A stretch of 64,000 nt of DNA from assembly GCA_030549495.1 (NCBI GenBank), contig JAUIRK010000993.1, positions 1,533,501 to 1,597,500 of the forward strand, read 5' to 3'. A model generated the notes under the pieces. That model did not search any database and was not told where the DNA came from. It saw only the letters and a program-made list of their open reading frames with translations. This document shows, piece by piece, positions 1 to 11,875 of the stretch. The number at the start of each line of letters is the position of its first letter. Within the stretch, counting starts at the first letter, position 1. The DNA is from Nectonema munidae. Taxonomy: Eukaryota > Nematomorpha > Nectonematoida > Nectonematidae. The translations under genes were made by a program, and so were the position numbers.

Positions 1-700
1 GTAATATAAGAAATATATTTTTTTAGCATTATGAGTTTTTTATTTATAAATTACCAAATGCAATATAAGTTCGAAATGACTCTTATTGAAACAAATATAT
101 ATTTTATTTTTTTTGTTATAAATGCAAGAATTTTTTTTATAGCTATCATAACTGGCTGTGTTTCTCACTTTTTTTTGCTTTCTAGCTATTGACAATCGAT
201 AACCTACTATTAATGGCGATACTGTAATCAATAATATGGTACTAGACAACGTGGTGTATAATCAATATATATTTATATATAATGGATATAATATATATAA
301 AGTATAGAGTGATAAAGAGATACAACGTCTCCTAAAACTTAGTACCTCTCTAAACTTACGTAAAAATATCTCATGAAATCAGCAAAATAAAAGGGTATAG
401 GCATTTTTAACAAAAAGTTCATTATCTTTCGCACCCCTTAAACTATAGTTATTTACTTAAATATCTCTTAAATAACGTTAAGTCTCTCGCATACTTTAGG
501 GGTGCTTGCAGCCCAGGTTAAGAACCCGTGCTTTAAAGGATCAGACTTTTAAAGTGGACTTATTATGAGGATCATGAAATAGTTTCGATTTTACTGCAGC
601 ATCTTACGCTCTATAACCTTATTTTCGGATTTGGGTGCTTGAAAAATTATGATTACGTGATATTTTGAACGATTGCTATTATCTCGATTTTTTCAGAGAT
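1..700. other. AT-rich non-coding flank
   Basis: No supported gene. Around 510-535 there is a reverse-oriented hAT-like end: read on the minus strand it contains a GGTTCTTAACCTGGG core, typical of hAT terminal repeats. No partner end or target duplication was found, so this is probably a solo fragment. The rest is AT-rich sequence with short TA runs. Confidence 0.5.
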
Positions 701-730
701 ATAATTATGAAAAGAAACAGTTTTCTAATA

Positions 731-1698
731 TATCGATCACTAGTAATAAATTTGGTATCGTTAGTCATATATTTCCAATCGGTGGCCATATGTTTGCAAT
801 CGTTAGTCATATTTTGCGATAGTTAGTCATATCTTTGCAATCAATAGTCATGTTATGACAAGTTGATTGATGAATCAATTCGCACAGATATGAAAGATGC
901 AAAAATAAATTAAAATCCTTATTTATCAACTGTTATTTGCCTTTATCATTGAGAAGAGAAAAGAATACGCTGCCAAATTCAGAAATTTAGAAGCCGAAAC
1001 ACGACATGAAAACTTTGTTTTTATCGATGAAGTAGCCTTTTCTGTTTAAAATCAAGGTTCCTAATGCTAGAAGTAGATATATATCTGCTGTTGCAGCCAT
1101 GAACAAAAATGGATGTGTATTACAAAATTTGCAATATAATAGTTATTAATGGAGAAGCTGCTTTACTTGAGATTGAAAAGCCCTGCGCTGGAAAAAACAT
1201 GGATCCAATATTCATAATTGATAAGTTTTATCTTCCACCTTACTCTCCTTTTTTAAATCCAATTGAAAACGTTTTTATGGAAAGGTAAAGTTAATAGAGG
1301 AGGAGCAAACAATGAAAAAGAATTGAAAGATTTAATCAACATTTTCAATGAAATTTCTTCTGATGATTGCGAATTTATAGAAAAATGCTTGGATATATTA
1401 TCAGATCTGAAAGAGGTGAAGTTATTTATTTTCTATAAATTTTATATTATTTTTTATTTATACATTATTACTTTTACTTTAGAGTTACATTTATTACTTT
1501 TACCTTTGAGTTACAGTAATTAGTGTAACGGAAAGTCTGACTTATTACTAATATATTGACAATAAGAAACCATAACATGACTATTGATTGCAAAGTCATG
1601 ACTATTGATTGCAAAGATATGACTAACGATCGCAAACATAAGACTAACGATTGTAAACATATGACTAACGATTGCAAACTTATGACTAATGATCGATA
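731..1698 (+). mobile_element. Tc1/mariner-like DDE transposon with repeat-array inverted ends, decayed
   Basis: Both ends carry roughly 130-bp inverted repeats (about 731-860 and 1575-1698), each beginning TATCGATCA when read inward. Each arm is an array of about 21-bp units with the core GCAATCGTTAGTCATA or its reverse complement; the right arm shows about six units. Between the arms the + strand encodes fragments of a DDE transposase: FIDEVAF near 1020 (the first-Asp region) and LPPYSPFLNPIENVF near 1235-1275, the characteristic Tc1/IS630 block ending in the catalytic Glu/Asp helix. The reading frame is interrupted several times, so the element is a fossil. The superfamily is firm from the LPPYSP..NPIE block; the family is not known. 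The array-like ends are unlike the short repeats of most Tc1 elements. Confidence 0.75.
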
Positions 1699-2048
1699 AA
1701 CCCTTATTTGAGGCTGAAAGTATGAAAAATACCAACAGTTTTCAAAACACGCAATCTGAATGTAAAAACATTTGGTTTTTAGAAAAATATGTATTTGATA
1801 GTGGCTTAGAAGTCTATTCCAATTGATAGTTATTTTCGAATGTAATAGAATTATTTATTTATAGTATAATATATAAAAAATTTCCTTATTCAGATGGAAA
1901 GAAATCGTGCTTATGGCAAAGAAAATGATGAAAAATACTAAAAATTATTCTAAAAAGTTCAGAAGTTATGCCCACATTAGTAGAAGTTTGAAGTTCAGAA
2001 GAAAAGCAATGTATACTGAGGTTGCATGAAATCCTTCAACAGCCATTA

Positions 2049-3760
2049 TTAGCGAAATGAGTTTTCAATATAATCTCTATATTCATTGAGATCGATTGGA
2101 TGACAAAAAAATCTTTCGAAATGAATGAGGCTTTTCTCGCCTTCTTTCCATGGAATAATCACCTCTTCGATCTGCCATGAATTCGGATCCAAAAAATATG
2201 AAAACTCTAGGATTTTGTGGTCAATCTCAGTCGAACAAGATGATGCTTTGATAAAGTCATTGCTCATCCTACGCTTTTCAATGTTTTCAGTCACTTTTTG
2301 AAGAAGATTTTGATGTGGAATTCTGACTATTTTAGTATTTTCAACCCACTCAATTTCTTTCAACTCTTCCATAATTTTTTTATCCGCTTCCTTTTCGTAA
2401 ACACCCTTACTTTCAATCATCAAGTTAAAAGCTTTGATCGATCTTTTAATGAGTTTATCTGCTTTTTGAATCGTTATATTTTTCGCTTGCAAACCGTTGG
2501 ACAATATTGAGATTTCTTGAAGAATATCAATCATCAAAGCCAAATCATAGAGAAAACTTTTGTTCTATAATCGTGATGCCATCCCTAAAAAGCCTTCGTT
2601 TGAAAAAAACTTATAAAGAGGAAGGTAGCCACGTTATACAGCAATAGTAATCCTCAAACTACAAGCTGCCCACCTGGGACACAAAACCCTACCTATTTTT
2701 AAAATTTACTGCCCTACTCCGATGAAATTTTAAAAAGCGCATTTTGATTTTTGTTTAACTGATGAAAAATTTTATAGATCTTATCAATTAATTTTTTAAA
2801 ATGATTAACCTGCTTTACATCATTCACCGAGTCATCCAGTACCAACTGTAACCTGTGATTAAGGCAATACAAGAGAACAATATTGGGAAAACTTTTTCTG
2901 AATCGAACACCTGCGTCTGAATGACGGATCTGAGCAAAACGCAACTAAATTTTCTCTCAAATAATCCTCGTTAATACCACCATTCTTTTAACTTGATAAA
3001 AGCGATGAAAAAATATTTTAAGCACCCTTATCCTCAAGTTCAACCAAATCAAAAAATATAACTGATGAAACTTCAGTGTCCTCTACCTTCAAAAAATGAT
3101 GAGCACTGATTTGTTGGATATGGTGAAAGCTTCGTATACTATTATGCAAAATTTCCGTTTTTTTTCAACAATTTTGGTGAAAACTTTTTTTTAAATTTGT
3201 TGAAATGTGGTCAACAATCTTTACGGCCGTTTTACTATAGTGAAGCCCAACACCCATTTATAAACCATTTATTTGTTGAAGCTCAACTAAATACTCGATA
3301 TCAGAAAAGGGTCTGCAGTTTTTTGCCATATTGTAAACTGTATTAAAAACTTTGATTGTTGAGTCTAAAAACTTTTCATTGATTTTATCAAAACTTTCGC
3401 TAATTGTGGTCTTCGAGACTTCAGTGCTTTCTTTAACACAAATTGAAGCGCCTTGAATGAAAAATGATCTTGAATTTTTTGCCTCAAAGAAGTTTGACGA
3501 GAAGTTTTTGTATTTAACGCTGCAGCTGGCCCACTCGGAAGAAATGCTTAGTCTAATGCCAAAGAGATTTACTTTTTCTCTTTTTGAACAATGTAGGCAT
3601 CCTAGTTTTGGTTTTGAATGATGAGACCAATATATTTAGATTTGAATGTGTTGAATTGGTCCTCACTGCAGCAATCTGGTAGAACTGGAATAAATGGATC
3701 CGATGCGTTTGAACCTTCTGGAACTTGGTCAAAAATATTGTCAACATTTAATTCTTGCTA
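2049..3760 (-). pseudogene. hAT-superfamily transposase relic (KIAA1586-like)
   Basis: On the minus strand, 2944-2714 encodes a conserved hAT core with LLYCLNHRLQLVLDDSV followed by KQVNHFKKLIDKIYKIFHQ. This matches the KIAA1586-like group of transposase-derived proteins. Further downstream on the same strand a frame near 2680-2640 reads RWAACSLR, and 2543-2049 is an open stretch of 164 residues that continues the helical region. The 3750-3550 part appears to be N-terminal linker. The frame changes several times and there are no clear terminal repeats, so it is a degraded DNA-transposon gene rather than a host gene. Confidence 0.65.
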
Positions 3761-6700
3761 AAAAGGTTGAGATACATATTTCATTCCATCAATTTCATCT
3801 TTTTTCGAGTTTTTATTCATCACTAAGTTTTTGAAAATTCTATGAAGCAAGACGACTCTAAAATGCAAAAAATCATTATAAATTAGTTTTGAAAAGTTTT
3901 CATTATACGAATTAAAATGAAAAATGAATTATCGAAATTTTTTCAATCGAAAATTTTTTGAAAATTTTTTTGAAATCCTGAAGCAAAATAAAAATTTGGA
4001 AAATTTTTTTTTTGCTTTTTGTAGTTTCGTCAAAATTTTAAAAGTAACTTCAAAAAGGTAGATTTTAAATATGTTTCAACAATTTTAAAACTAAAGATTT
4101 TCATAGCCAAAAGTGAAAGAATTTGCAAAAACTATGAAAAGAGGTGATTTTTCGCGGTGAGGTTGTATACGGTTAAATTGAAAAACAACAGTTCAGATGT
4201 TATTCAGTGTTATTTTCAGTTAAGAATTGAAAGGTCAAAGATTTTTTTTTATTATTTGATTTCGAATATTTTCATGTCTGTGAAACATTCATATTACAAG
4301 TGATACTAATTTAGAAAGTTGTTTTTCGAAAGACGATGAAACAGTCTTTTATGTTTATTGTGAAGTGTAATAAGAATAACTTGAACATAGGAGGCTGGGA
4401 AGTTTGCATGTGATGTATATGTTTTTTTCATGATAAGATAAGTGAAAGAATGTACAGAATCAAAACATACATATATATATTTAATCATAAACACACAATA
4501 AACACATGCAATATACCGAAAAGTTTTCAAACTTTTAATAATAAATAAAAATAATTAACGAGATGAAAACAAAAATAAATATTGGAAATTTGTAACTCTT
4601 TTGAGACTAATCGCTAAAAATTTGAATTTTTTTGAAACTATTCGATCGAGTAGGAGCGAACCGACTGAATCCCACCACTGTGTACCCCAGGTTGGGAAGA
4701 ATAAATGGGACTGTAGTTATGTGCTATAATGAGTTTGTGCTTATTAGCGTTGTTCTTATATTGAATGTATATATTTCAAATATGCAGAATTCAGTGGTGA
4801 TATCCATTTTTTCTAACAAAATGAATCAAACCTGAGAAAAAATTGATATTAGACAGCACATCGCAAAAAAAGAACTTTTTATTTAAAAAGTTATATAAAG
4901 TACTTTACACATATATACCCATTTTCAAGTATGCTAAATTTAGTAGTGATATTCATTTTTTATGAAAACCAAAAAATCAGTCAAAAAATTGATTTATCTC
5001 AAAAAGGAAAATCTAGTAACTTCCATTTTAGGCTTTTAATTTTTTAGTTTTAATCATTTCATTGGAAACTCATAAAATTACTAAATATTGAAGTTTCACT
5101 TTTAACCCTTATTTTATTTAGATTAACTATAAGTATATATTCAATAATTGATTTGTTTATATAATATATAAATATTTTTATATATAAATTTGTACGTTTC
5201 TTGTGATACTACTTGTGTTTTGATTGTAATAATAAATTCTTCTTCTTAAAAAAGAAAGAAACATTTTATCCAAATAATTATATAAAGTTTTTTATACATA
5301 TATACCAGGGGTGCACATTTAGGGGCGAAAGAGGGGGGGGGGGAGTTTAACCTTCGAACACTAAATATATTATCAGTTCAACAAAAAAATCAGCTCTCTA
5401 AAGATTTACAAAAGAGATCATTTTTAGTCATGGTATAAAACCTTCACTTGGTTAGAGTATAGCATATTTTATAGAATACCTTTTGCACACTATTAATTTT
5501 TTGATAATTTATGAAATCGGAAACATATTATAAAATAACGCTCTATACTTTTTAGCTTCTGCAATAACAACTAGAAAGCTTGGATTCTGTAGTCTTAAAA
5601 GCGAATTTTTTATTCTTGCTTAAAGAAAGGTAATTGTACATGTTTTTTCAAGAAAAATACTTTTTGTATTTGTTTTAGTAGTAAATAATTAAAAAAATAT
5701 GAACATAAATAGTTTGCTCAAAGTATCAGACTTGGCAGATATGAAAAACTAAGAATTTTATATTTATTTAGAAAATTAATAACCCTATGTAAAGATACTT
5801 GGAAGTATGAAAAAAAATTTACTCATAAGCTTAATTTTATGACCTTGCCACATGTAGAAGTAATTTAAAAATATTAAGAAATTTAAAAATTAAGATTTTT
5901 TGATTTTTGAAGAACAATGTTTTTCAAAATTTAAAATGGCATATTTACTTATTTTCTCTCTTTTGCATTAAAGTGAGATTTTAATTTTGCTTAAGATATT
6001 TTTAAACTTTCTCGTTGTATTGAAATTATTTTTTTCATCGCTTTAAACTAAAAATCTTTAAGAATGTAATAATATATATCAATATATTATATTTGTAAAC
6101 GTAAAACCATTTGCTGGAATTATCCTTATTTTTGCCGTCCCTTATAAATGGAATTCTGAAGGATTTAGAAGAATTTGGATAAAAATTTTGATCTAAATGT
6201 GATCGTTTCTCTCTTTTTTATGTATAAACCCATCTTTTACTTAGTGTTTTTCATATTAATTATTTTTATAAGAAACACAAAATTTTGAAAATAAAATTTA
6301 TTTAACTCTTTTGCTCACATCTCTTTTTTCTCAGAACGCACTAAAAACGTTAAAACTTCAGACCTTTATTTTAAATATTTAGTGCTACTTATGCGTGTAT
6401 AAAAATAATTAGTCTTGAGATAATTTAACAGATAGAACAGTTTAAAATATAATATGTAAACTAAAAAAGAATGTAAAACCAGGGTAAGAAAAAGATCGCC
6501 AATAGAGTGGGGTTTTCTTCAATGAAAAACTTAATTCCATAGATATAATCGTTGAATCTAAAACAAAATCACTTTTGGCTGGCTTTATAAACGTCTGAAC
6601 TGAACTATAGAAGAACGTTTCTTTCAAAAATAAATTCTGAATGCGCTAAGCCTTTTCAACTTTCCTTTTTCGGGATCGTAATCGAAATCTTACAAAGTTT

Positions 6701-6862
6701 TGGTAATGTTCTATCACTTGATAGCAATTCATACATCATTCAAAGATATGTAATATTAGCAGAACTACTTTGGTACACCATAAGATTTTTGGCTTAAGCC
6801 CTAATCCAAACTTCACTCATTTTGATGAAATGAGTGTATGAAGTTCTTAATGAAAAAATTAC
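3761..6862. other. AT-rich intergenic DNA without a supported gene
   Basis: I see no coding evidence here. A roughly 145-bp segment is imperfectly duplicated in tandem (about 4779-4850 against 4925-4995, both with GAATTCAGTGGTGATAT-like cores), and a third partial copy of its flank lies near 5270. At 5306 a CAGGGGTGCACAT end of the dispersed CAGGGGCGCACATCC family occurs next to a poly-G run, without a matching right end. Confidence 0.45.
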
Positions 6863-7137
6863 CAGCGGTTTCTTAACTTGTGATCCCGACCCTTCAGTGG
6901 GTCGTGTGAAAAATAAAGTGGGTCGTGATAAAAAAGAAAGGAAATCAAAAATACGCAAGTGAGAGCAAAGTCAAGAATATGAACAATAATAAATATTGCC
7001 AGCACTCATAAATCGTCGGTAGATTTTCACTGATTTCTCTCATGACAAGGCCGTCTTTACCAATCAAACTTCAAAAGAGTTTGTCTTATTACACATAAGT
7101 ATTATGGATCGCGATGCAAAGTCTGGTTAGGCAGCTG
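6863..7137. mobile_element. hAT-like MITE
   Basis: The left end reads CAGCGGTTTCTTAACTTGTG and is followed by a GTGGGTCGTG-type sequence, a classic hAT (Charlie-like) terminus. The right end CTGGTTAGGCAGCTG reads inward as CAGCTGCCTAACCAG. The inverted repeats match only partly and no clean 8-bp duplication was found. The element is short and has no transposase. Confidence 0.5.
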
Positions 7138-8226
7138 TAAAACATCATTATTATTATTATTAATAAAATATACAATGAAACTTGGTAAAATTCGATGATT
7201 TTTGTAAATTAAAAAAAAATGATATTAAAAATAAATATAACAAATTAAAAATAGAAAATAAAGTGACAAGATAATTGTCTTTATTATTGAGGAATTTTTT
7301 TTTGCCTTCTTACATAAACAAAGGATCACTTAAAATTAATAACAATGCAATATGACTTGAAATTGATAAAAATGATAATTTTAAATTGTGTCAAATCTCT
7401 TTAGTGATGATTTTTAAAATCAAAAACCCTTTTTTGCTCATGTAGGGCAGGTAGGGAGGGAGACAAGAGCGAAAAATTGTGAATTTTAAAAAAAAATCTT
7501 TTTTTAATTTTGCCAATAAAAAGATGCCTCATCCATTTCTATTCATGAGATTTTGATACATTATTTAATTTAACTTGGATAGAGGATTTAATTCAATATA
7601 AAATTTACAATGTTTATGTGCCTTACACGATATCATTCGCTTTAAAATGAATGAGTGTAAATGGTTTATTTTTTTAACCCGTGATTCATTGTATTCCTCC
7701 TTTATCTATTAAAACTCGGCAAAAGTTAGACAAACGCACTCTCTAAGTCCTTTTCATCGCTATTGATTTTAGCAGTGTGCTAGCTATGGTAATTAAGGCT
7801 AATCAATCATGTATCGCGTTGAGAAAACAAATCGATTTTAAACTTTGTATGGTTTTCTTCATTTTCGTTGATAACAGCAATTATCGATTGCAAAAGTGGC
7901 ACTAATATTGCAAGAATATCAAGGAAGTCAGTAATATAAAACTTTAGGATATAACTCCTGTTATGAAGGAGCCTGACATATTTAGGTGACTCCCTCTGGC
8001 TGACTCCTCTAAAGTATAGCGAAGGCTTGAATTCGAGTTACCAACTGCGGTATATCAGTTGAGTAGCTCTGACATAAACTGATAGATCTGAAGTAGCCTT
8101 TCTGGTTTCTCGATAAAATAATTTTCTCAAGAATTGAGAAATTAGATAGGAAGTTCTTGAGACTCGAGATTTATCTCAAGAAAGTTGGATTAAAAAAAAT
8201 TGATTTTATCAAATTTTGATTTAAAA

Positions 8227-8416
8227 ATATAAGATTTTATCTCAAAAAAATAAATCTAAAAATAAGTCAGCCTTAGATTTTTGGAAATATTTTTTTCAAA
8301 TAAAAATCAGTTTTATTGTTTATGGATACATAAACAATAAAACTGATTTTTATTTGAAAAAAATATTTCCAAAAATCTTATTTTTAGATTTACTTTTTTG
8401 AGATAAAATCTTATAT
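8227..8416. repeat. Near-perfect 190-bp palindrome
   Basis: Left arm 8227-8324 and right arm 8329-8416 are reverse complements around a 4-nt centre (GATA). The only large difference is an insertion of about 10 nt near 8267-8275 in the left arm. Arms this long and well matched would form a hairpin in RNA or a cruciform in DNA. The right arm runs directly into the inverted-repeat element at 8413-8880. Confidence 0.85.
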
Positions 8417-8880
8417 AGCTTTACAAGTTTAAGTGAAATGTTTTCAAATTCAAGTGAAACATTTTCAAGTTCAAGTGAAATGTTTTCAAATTTAAGTGAA
8501 ATTTTTTCAAATTCAAGTGAAATGTTTTCAAATTTAAGTGAAATTTTTTCAAATTCAAGTGAAATGTATTCAAGTTCAAGTAAAAAATTTTCAAATTTTA
8601 AGTAGTTTTATTTTTATGTTCGACTTGAGAACTAATTTTTTATTGAGTTTGAAAATATTTGAATTTTACTGAATTACACATCCTTTACAAATTTTTAGAG
8701 TTCTAAAAAAATTAAAAATGCAAACTAAAAATTTATATTTGTAAAAATATTTATTACCGATCTTAAAAATTTTCAAGTCGAATCTAAAGATAAAATACAC
8801 TTAAAACTGGAAAACGTTACTTAAATTTGAAAACATTTCACTTGAAGAAAACTTTTCACTTGAACTTGTAATGCTATATA
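8413..8880. mobile_element. Non-autonomous inverted-repeat element with tandem-repeat arms
   Basis: The outer ends are TATATAGCTTTACAAG on the left and, read inward, TATATAGCATTACAAG on the right. The left arm (8424-8600) is a tandem array of about eight 22-23 bp units with the core TTCAAGTGAAATGTTTTCAAA. The right arm (about 8817-8870) holds two or three units in the opposite orientation. There is no coding sequence between the arms. The layout resembles fold-back-type or subterminal-repeat-rich MITEs; the transposase family is unknown. Confidence 0.65.
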
Positions 8881-8975
8881 CAATTGGAAAATTTCTATCA
8901 CATTCACAAGATTTAGATTTTAAAAATAGCAACGCATTTTTTAATAGTTGTAAACGATTTTCATAGTTTAGAACA

Positions 8976-9420
8976 GGGTTTCTCAACCGCGTGTAAATCT
9001 CGCACTTTTCGGGGAAAATGGAATTCAGATAGGCATTTATTTAAAAAAAATAGTTAGCATTGTAAACAAATATTCAAATATTTTTCAAATACTGATTTTT
9101 ACTAATTATCTGATATATTGAAAATTTCAATCATGCTGAAGTTTTTCTAATAATTAATCTAAGCTGAAAGATGACATATTCTTCACAACTAAAGACTTAA
9201 ACTCAGAAATAGAAGAATGGATAAGCAATTCTTAGGGAATCTGTAGAAGAAAATTTTAAGGACGTGTTTATTGAGCTTAGATGGAATGAAGAATTAAAAT
9301 TAAAGTTTTAAATGGTGATAGATTTCCTCCATCTTTCATTCCACAAACTGCGATTTTAAAATTTTGTAAAATCTCAGCTTGCGATTTTAACAAAATGGTT
9401 GAGGAATTCTGGTTTGGAAG
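8976..9420. mobile_element. Possible hAT fragment
   Basis: It starts with CAGGGTTTCTCAACCGCG, a hAT-type terminus. The following 400 bp contains broken reading frames that I cannot assign confidently. No right end was found. Confidence 0.35.
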
Positions 9421-10401
9421 TTTCAATCAAACTTAAAATTTTAAGATTTCTTTATTTTCCATTGAATAAAAATAGAAAAATAAAGGGACTCATTTTCTCG
9501 AGATTCAAGAAGCAGAAAAATCTTTGAATTCTCGAGAAATATCGAGACAAACTCTAATCTGATGATATATTTTCGTCTAACAATTTTAGTTTTAGAACTT
9601 TTTTTCAAAGCATGTCCGTTTTTCTCTTTCTGTTCTCCAAATAATTTTTAACAATCGTCATTCTCAATATTACCGAGACGCTTTTTACGGAAATTTCCGG
9701 AAATCTGCTAGTCTATTTGAAAATTTTCGCTAAAATGATAACAATTTGTTTTCATTGATATTTTTACATATGAAAAAAGAATGTTAAATTTTATCATATT
9801 TTTTCTCTTGAAATCCTACGCAATCCCCTTAAATATCTTGGTAATTTTACTAAATTCAAAATAGATTTTTTTCCTTTTTTTTCATATATATAAAAAATAA
9901 AACAGGGGCGCACATCCGGAGGGGCGAGGTAATAGTATCTGAATTTATCGTTTGACTATTTTCTGTTTGTATTATTTAACTATTTTATTTTGCTTCATAA
10001 AAAATTTATTATTACATTTTAATATTTTTTAACTTTGTTTTTGGAAGCTGACTCAGGCGAAATTATAGTTTGACTGCTTTGTGTTTGCTTGCGCCAATTT
10101 AACTTTACCCTAGCTGCTTCTTTTACTTGTTCTTACTTCACACAAGTTAGGCCACGTGATTTGCAATGCTACCTATCGTGGCCCCAAAAATAATCTCTCC
10201 ACGTCTATTTTTGTTTAGGAGACATCTTCAATCAGTATTAGTGTAGTTTCAACGCTATGCATGTCTGTAATTCGCGGGGTTTAACTTCGTATTTTGAAGT
10301 TTGCATCTTGTGTTCGTTGCATAAGTCAAGGACGATTTTTTAGGTTAAAATTTAGGTGCTCAAAGGTCGCTTTATACACAGGCATATACGCTACTTAAAA
10401 T

Positions 10402-11595
10402 TAGAGATGCACCGAACAGCATTTTTGCCGAATACCGAATATTCGGCTGCATAGTATTCGGTAATGACCGAATATTTGGCCGAATACACATAATATTCTT
10501 TTATGTCTATATGTTTTATGTTGTTTTAGCCATTTTTATGTTTATATTAATTGAATATATTATTTTTATCTTTTTAGAAACTCTTACCTAGCAATTATAA
10601 CGATTGTTCATTACATAATTTCATAATTAGAAATACAATTATAGTTTGAATTTTCAAATGTCTCAAAGTCGCAGTGTGGTCTGGAAATTTTTTAAGCCTC
10701 GTGAGAATGATCCAACATACTGTTTGTGTCATTTATGCAATGACAAGGTTTCAAGAGGGGGAAGGATTGCAAAAAATCTCTCTCTCTGGAGAGAAAGAAA
10801 ATATGGAACATAAATGACTATAGAGCTGTTGAACTTCACAAATTAATTGGAGATGATTGCTGTAGATACACAGCCATTTTCAGTTGTTGAAAATGAAGGT
10901 TTCAAACGTGTAGTTGCCTGTAGACTAGCATAGGTGGCTTATGTATGTAAGGCGCATCAAACAACCTACAAACTATAAGGTTTCAAACGCCTTATGAAAA
11001 AAATGTGCCCTAAATATAGTATTCCATGTAGGAGATATTTTTCTGATAAGATTGTCCCAAATATATATGATCAGCTATTTAAGAAAGTTGAAGCTGAGGT
11101 ACTAGCAGCAAATTTTATTTCTTTAACAACAGATATATGGACTGCCACTACAGCAAACTTTCCATTCATAAGCTTAACAGCACAGTGGATCTCTAACAAC
11201 TTTGAATGTCAAAATTTATCAATATAAGTACAGTACTGACTAATGAGTCTTCTGACTAGGTATTAAGCAATAGCTTAGTAATCACCGTATTTACTTTTTG
11301 TGTTCATATTCATGTTTGCATTAGCCATTTACTTTTTCATTTTTTCTGTTCATATTCTTATGTTTTATTTGTGTTCATATTCTTGTTTGCATTTAATTAA
11401 TAAAGTTGTTCAAAAAAGCGATAAAGGTATAGCTATAGCCATTTAAGTAGCCTGGTGAGCCACATGGTGGTGGTAAAATACCCGTATAATATAAAACTAT
11501 TCGGTACCGAATAGTCCACAAAAAGGCCGAATAGTGAGAAAAATGACCGAATAGGCCGAATACTGAATAGTTACCCAATATTCGGTACACCTCTA
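10402..11595 (+). mobile_element. hAT transposon, internally deleted, with perfect target duplication
   Basis: The left end TAGAGATGCACCGAA and right end (read inward) TAGAGGTGTACCGAA form terminal inverted repeats. They are followed inward by multiple CCGAATA subterminal motifs. The element is flanked by an exact 8-bp duplication, CTTAAAAT, at 10394-10401 and 11596-11603. The + strand encodes a BED-type zinc finger starting near 10659 (VVWKFFKPRENDP then C-x2-C spacing) and a transposase fragment at 10994-11227 containing LTTDIWTATTANFPFISLTA. The catalytic C-terminal half and the dimerisation domain are missing, so this 1.19-kb copy is a non-autonomous derivative. Intact TSD and ends suggest a fairly young insertion about 100 bp upstream of MED19 exon 1. 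Confidence 0.88.
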
Positions 11596-11709
11596 CTTAA
11601 AATAACTTCATAAATTTAGTCAAAATTATGAAAATTAGTAGGACATTTGGACAAAAAGTCAAATGTTGCGCGTCTTTAATCTTAGCATAATATTTTCCTC
11701 ATTTCCCAG

Positions 11710-11875
11710 ATGATAAGTAATTCTTCCGTCGTAAACGATTCTCCTCTTCCTTATAATTCAACTTATTTTCCTCTCTCACACACCTACGATTCTTCTGTTG
11801 CGGATCATTTGGAATCCAAGGAAAATGCTGTAATCAATCAGCCAACTCCATTCTACTTACTCAGTGATATCGATC
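11710..11875 (+). CDS. MED19: MED19 coding exon 1
   Basis: Encodes residues 1-55 plus the first base of codon 56 and ends at a GTAATC donor. The N-terminal 45 residues are low-complexity, rich in Ser and Pro, and poorly conserved, as in other animals. The conserved PFYLLSDID begins near residue 47. The ATG at 11710 directly follows a CAG, so the true transcript may have a spliced leader or a 5'UTR exon upstream. Confidence 0.85.

Noticed and set aside
7101-7120. Shared 15-16 bp ATTATGGATCGCGATG between the MITE near 7.1 kb and the LINE near 22.88 kb
   Set aside because: Too short to claim a common element without a search; flanks differ.
8424-8600. CRISPR-like regular array
   Set aside because: Units are contiguous without unique spacers, degenerate, and in eukaryotic DNA within an inverted-repeat element.
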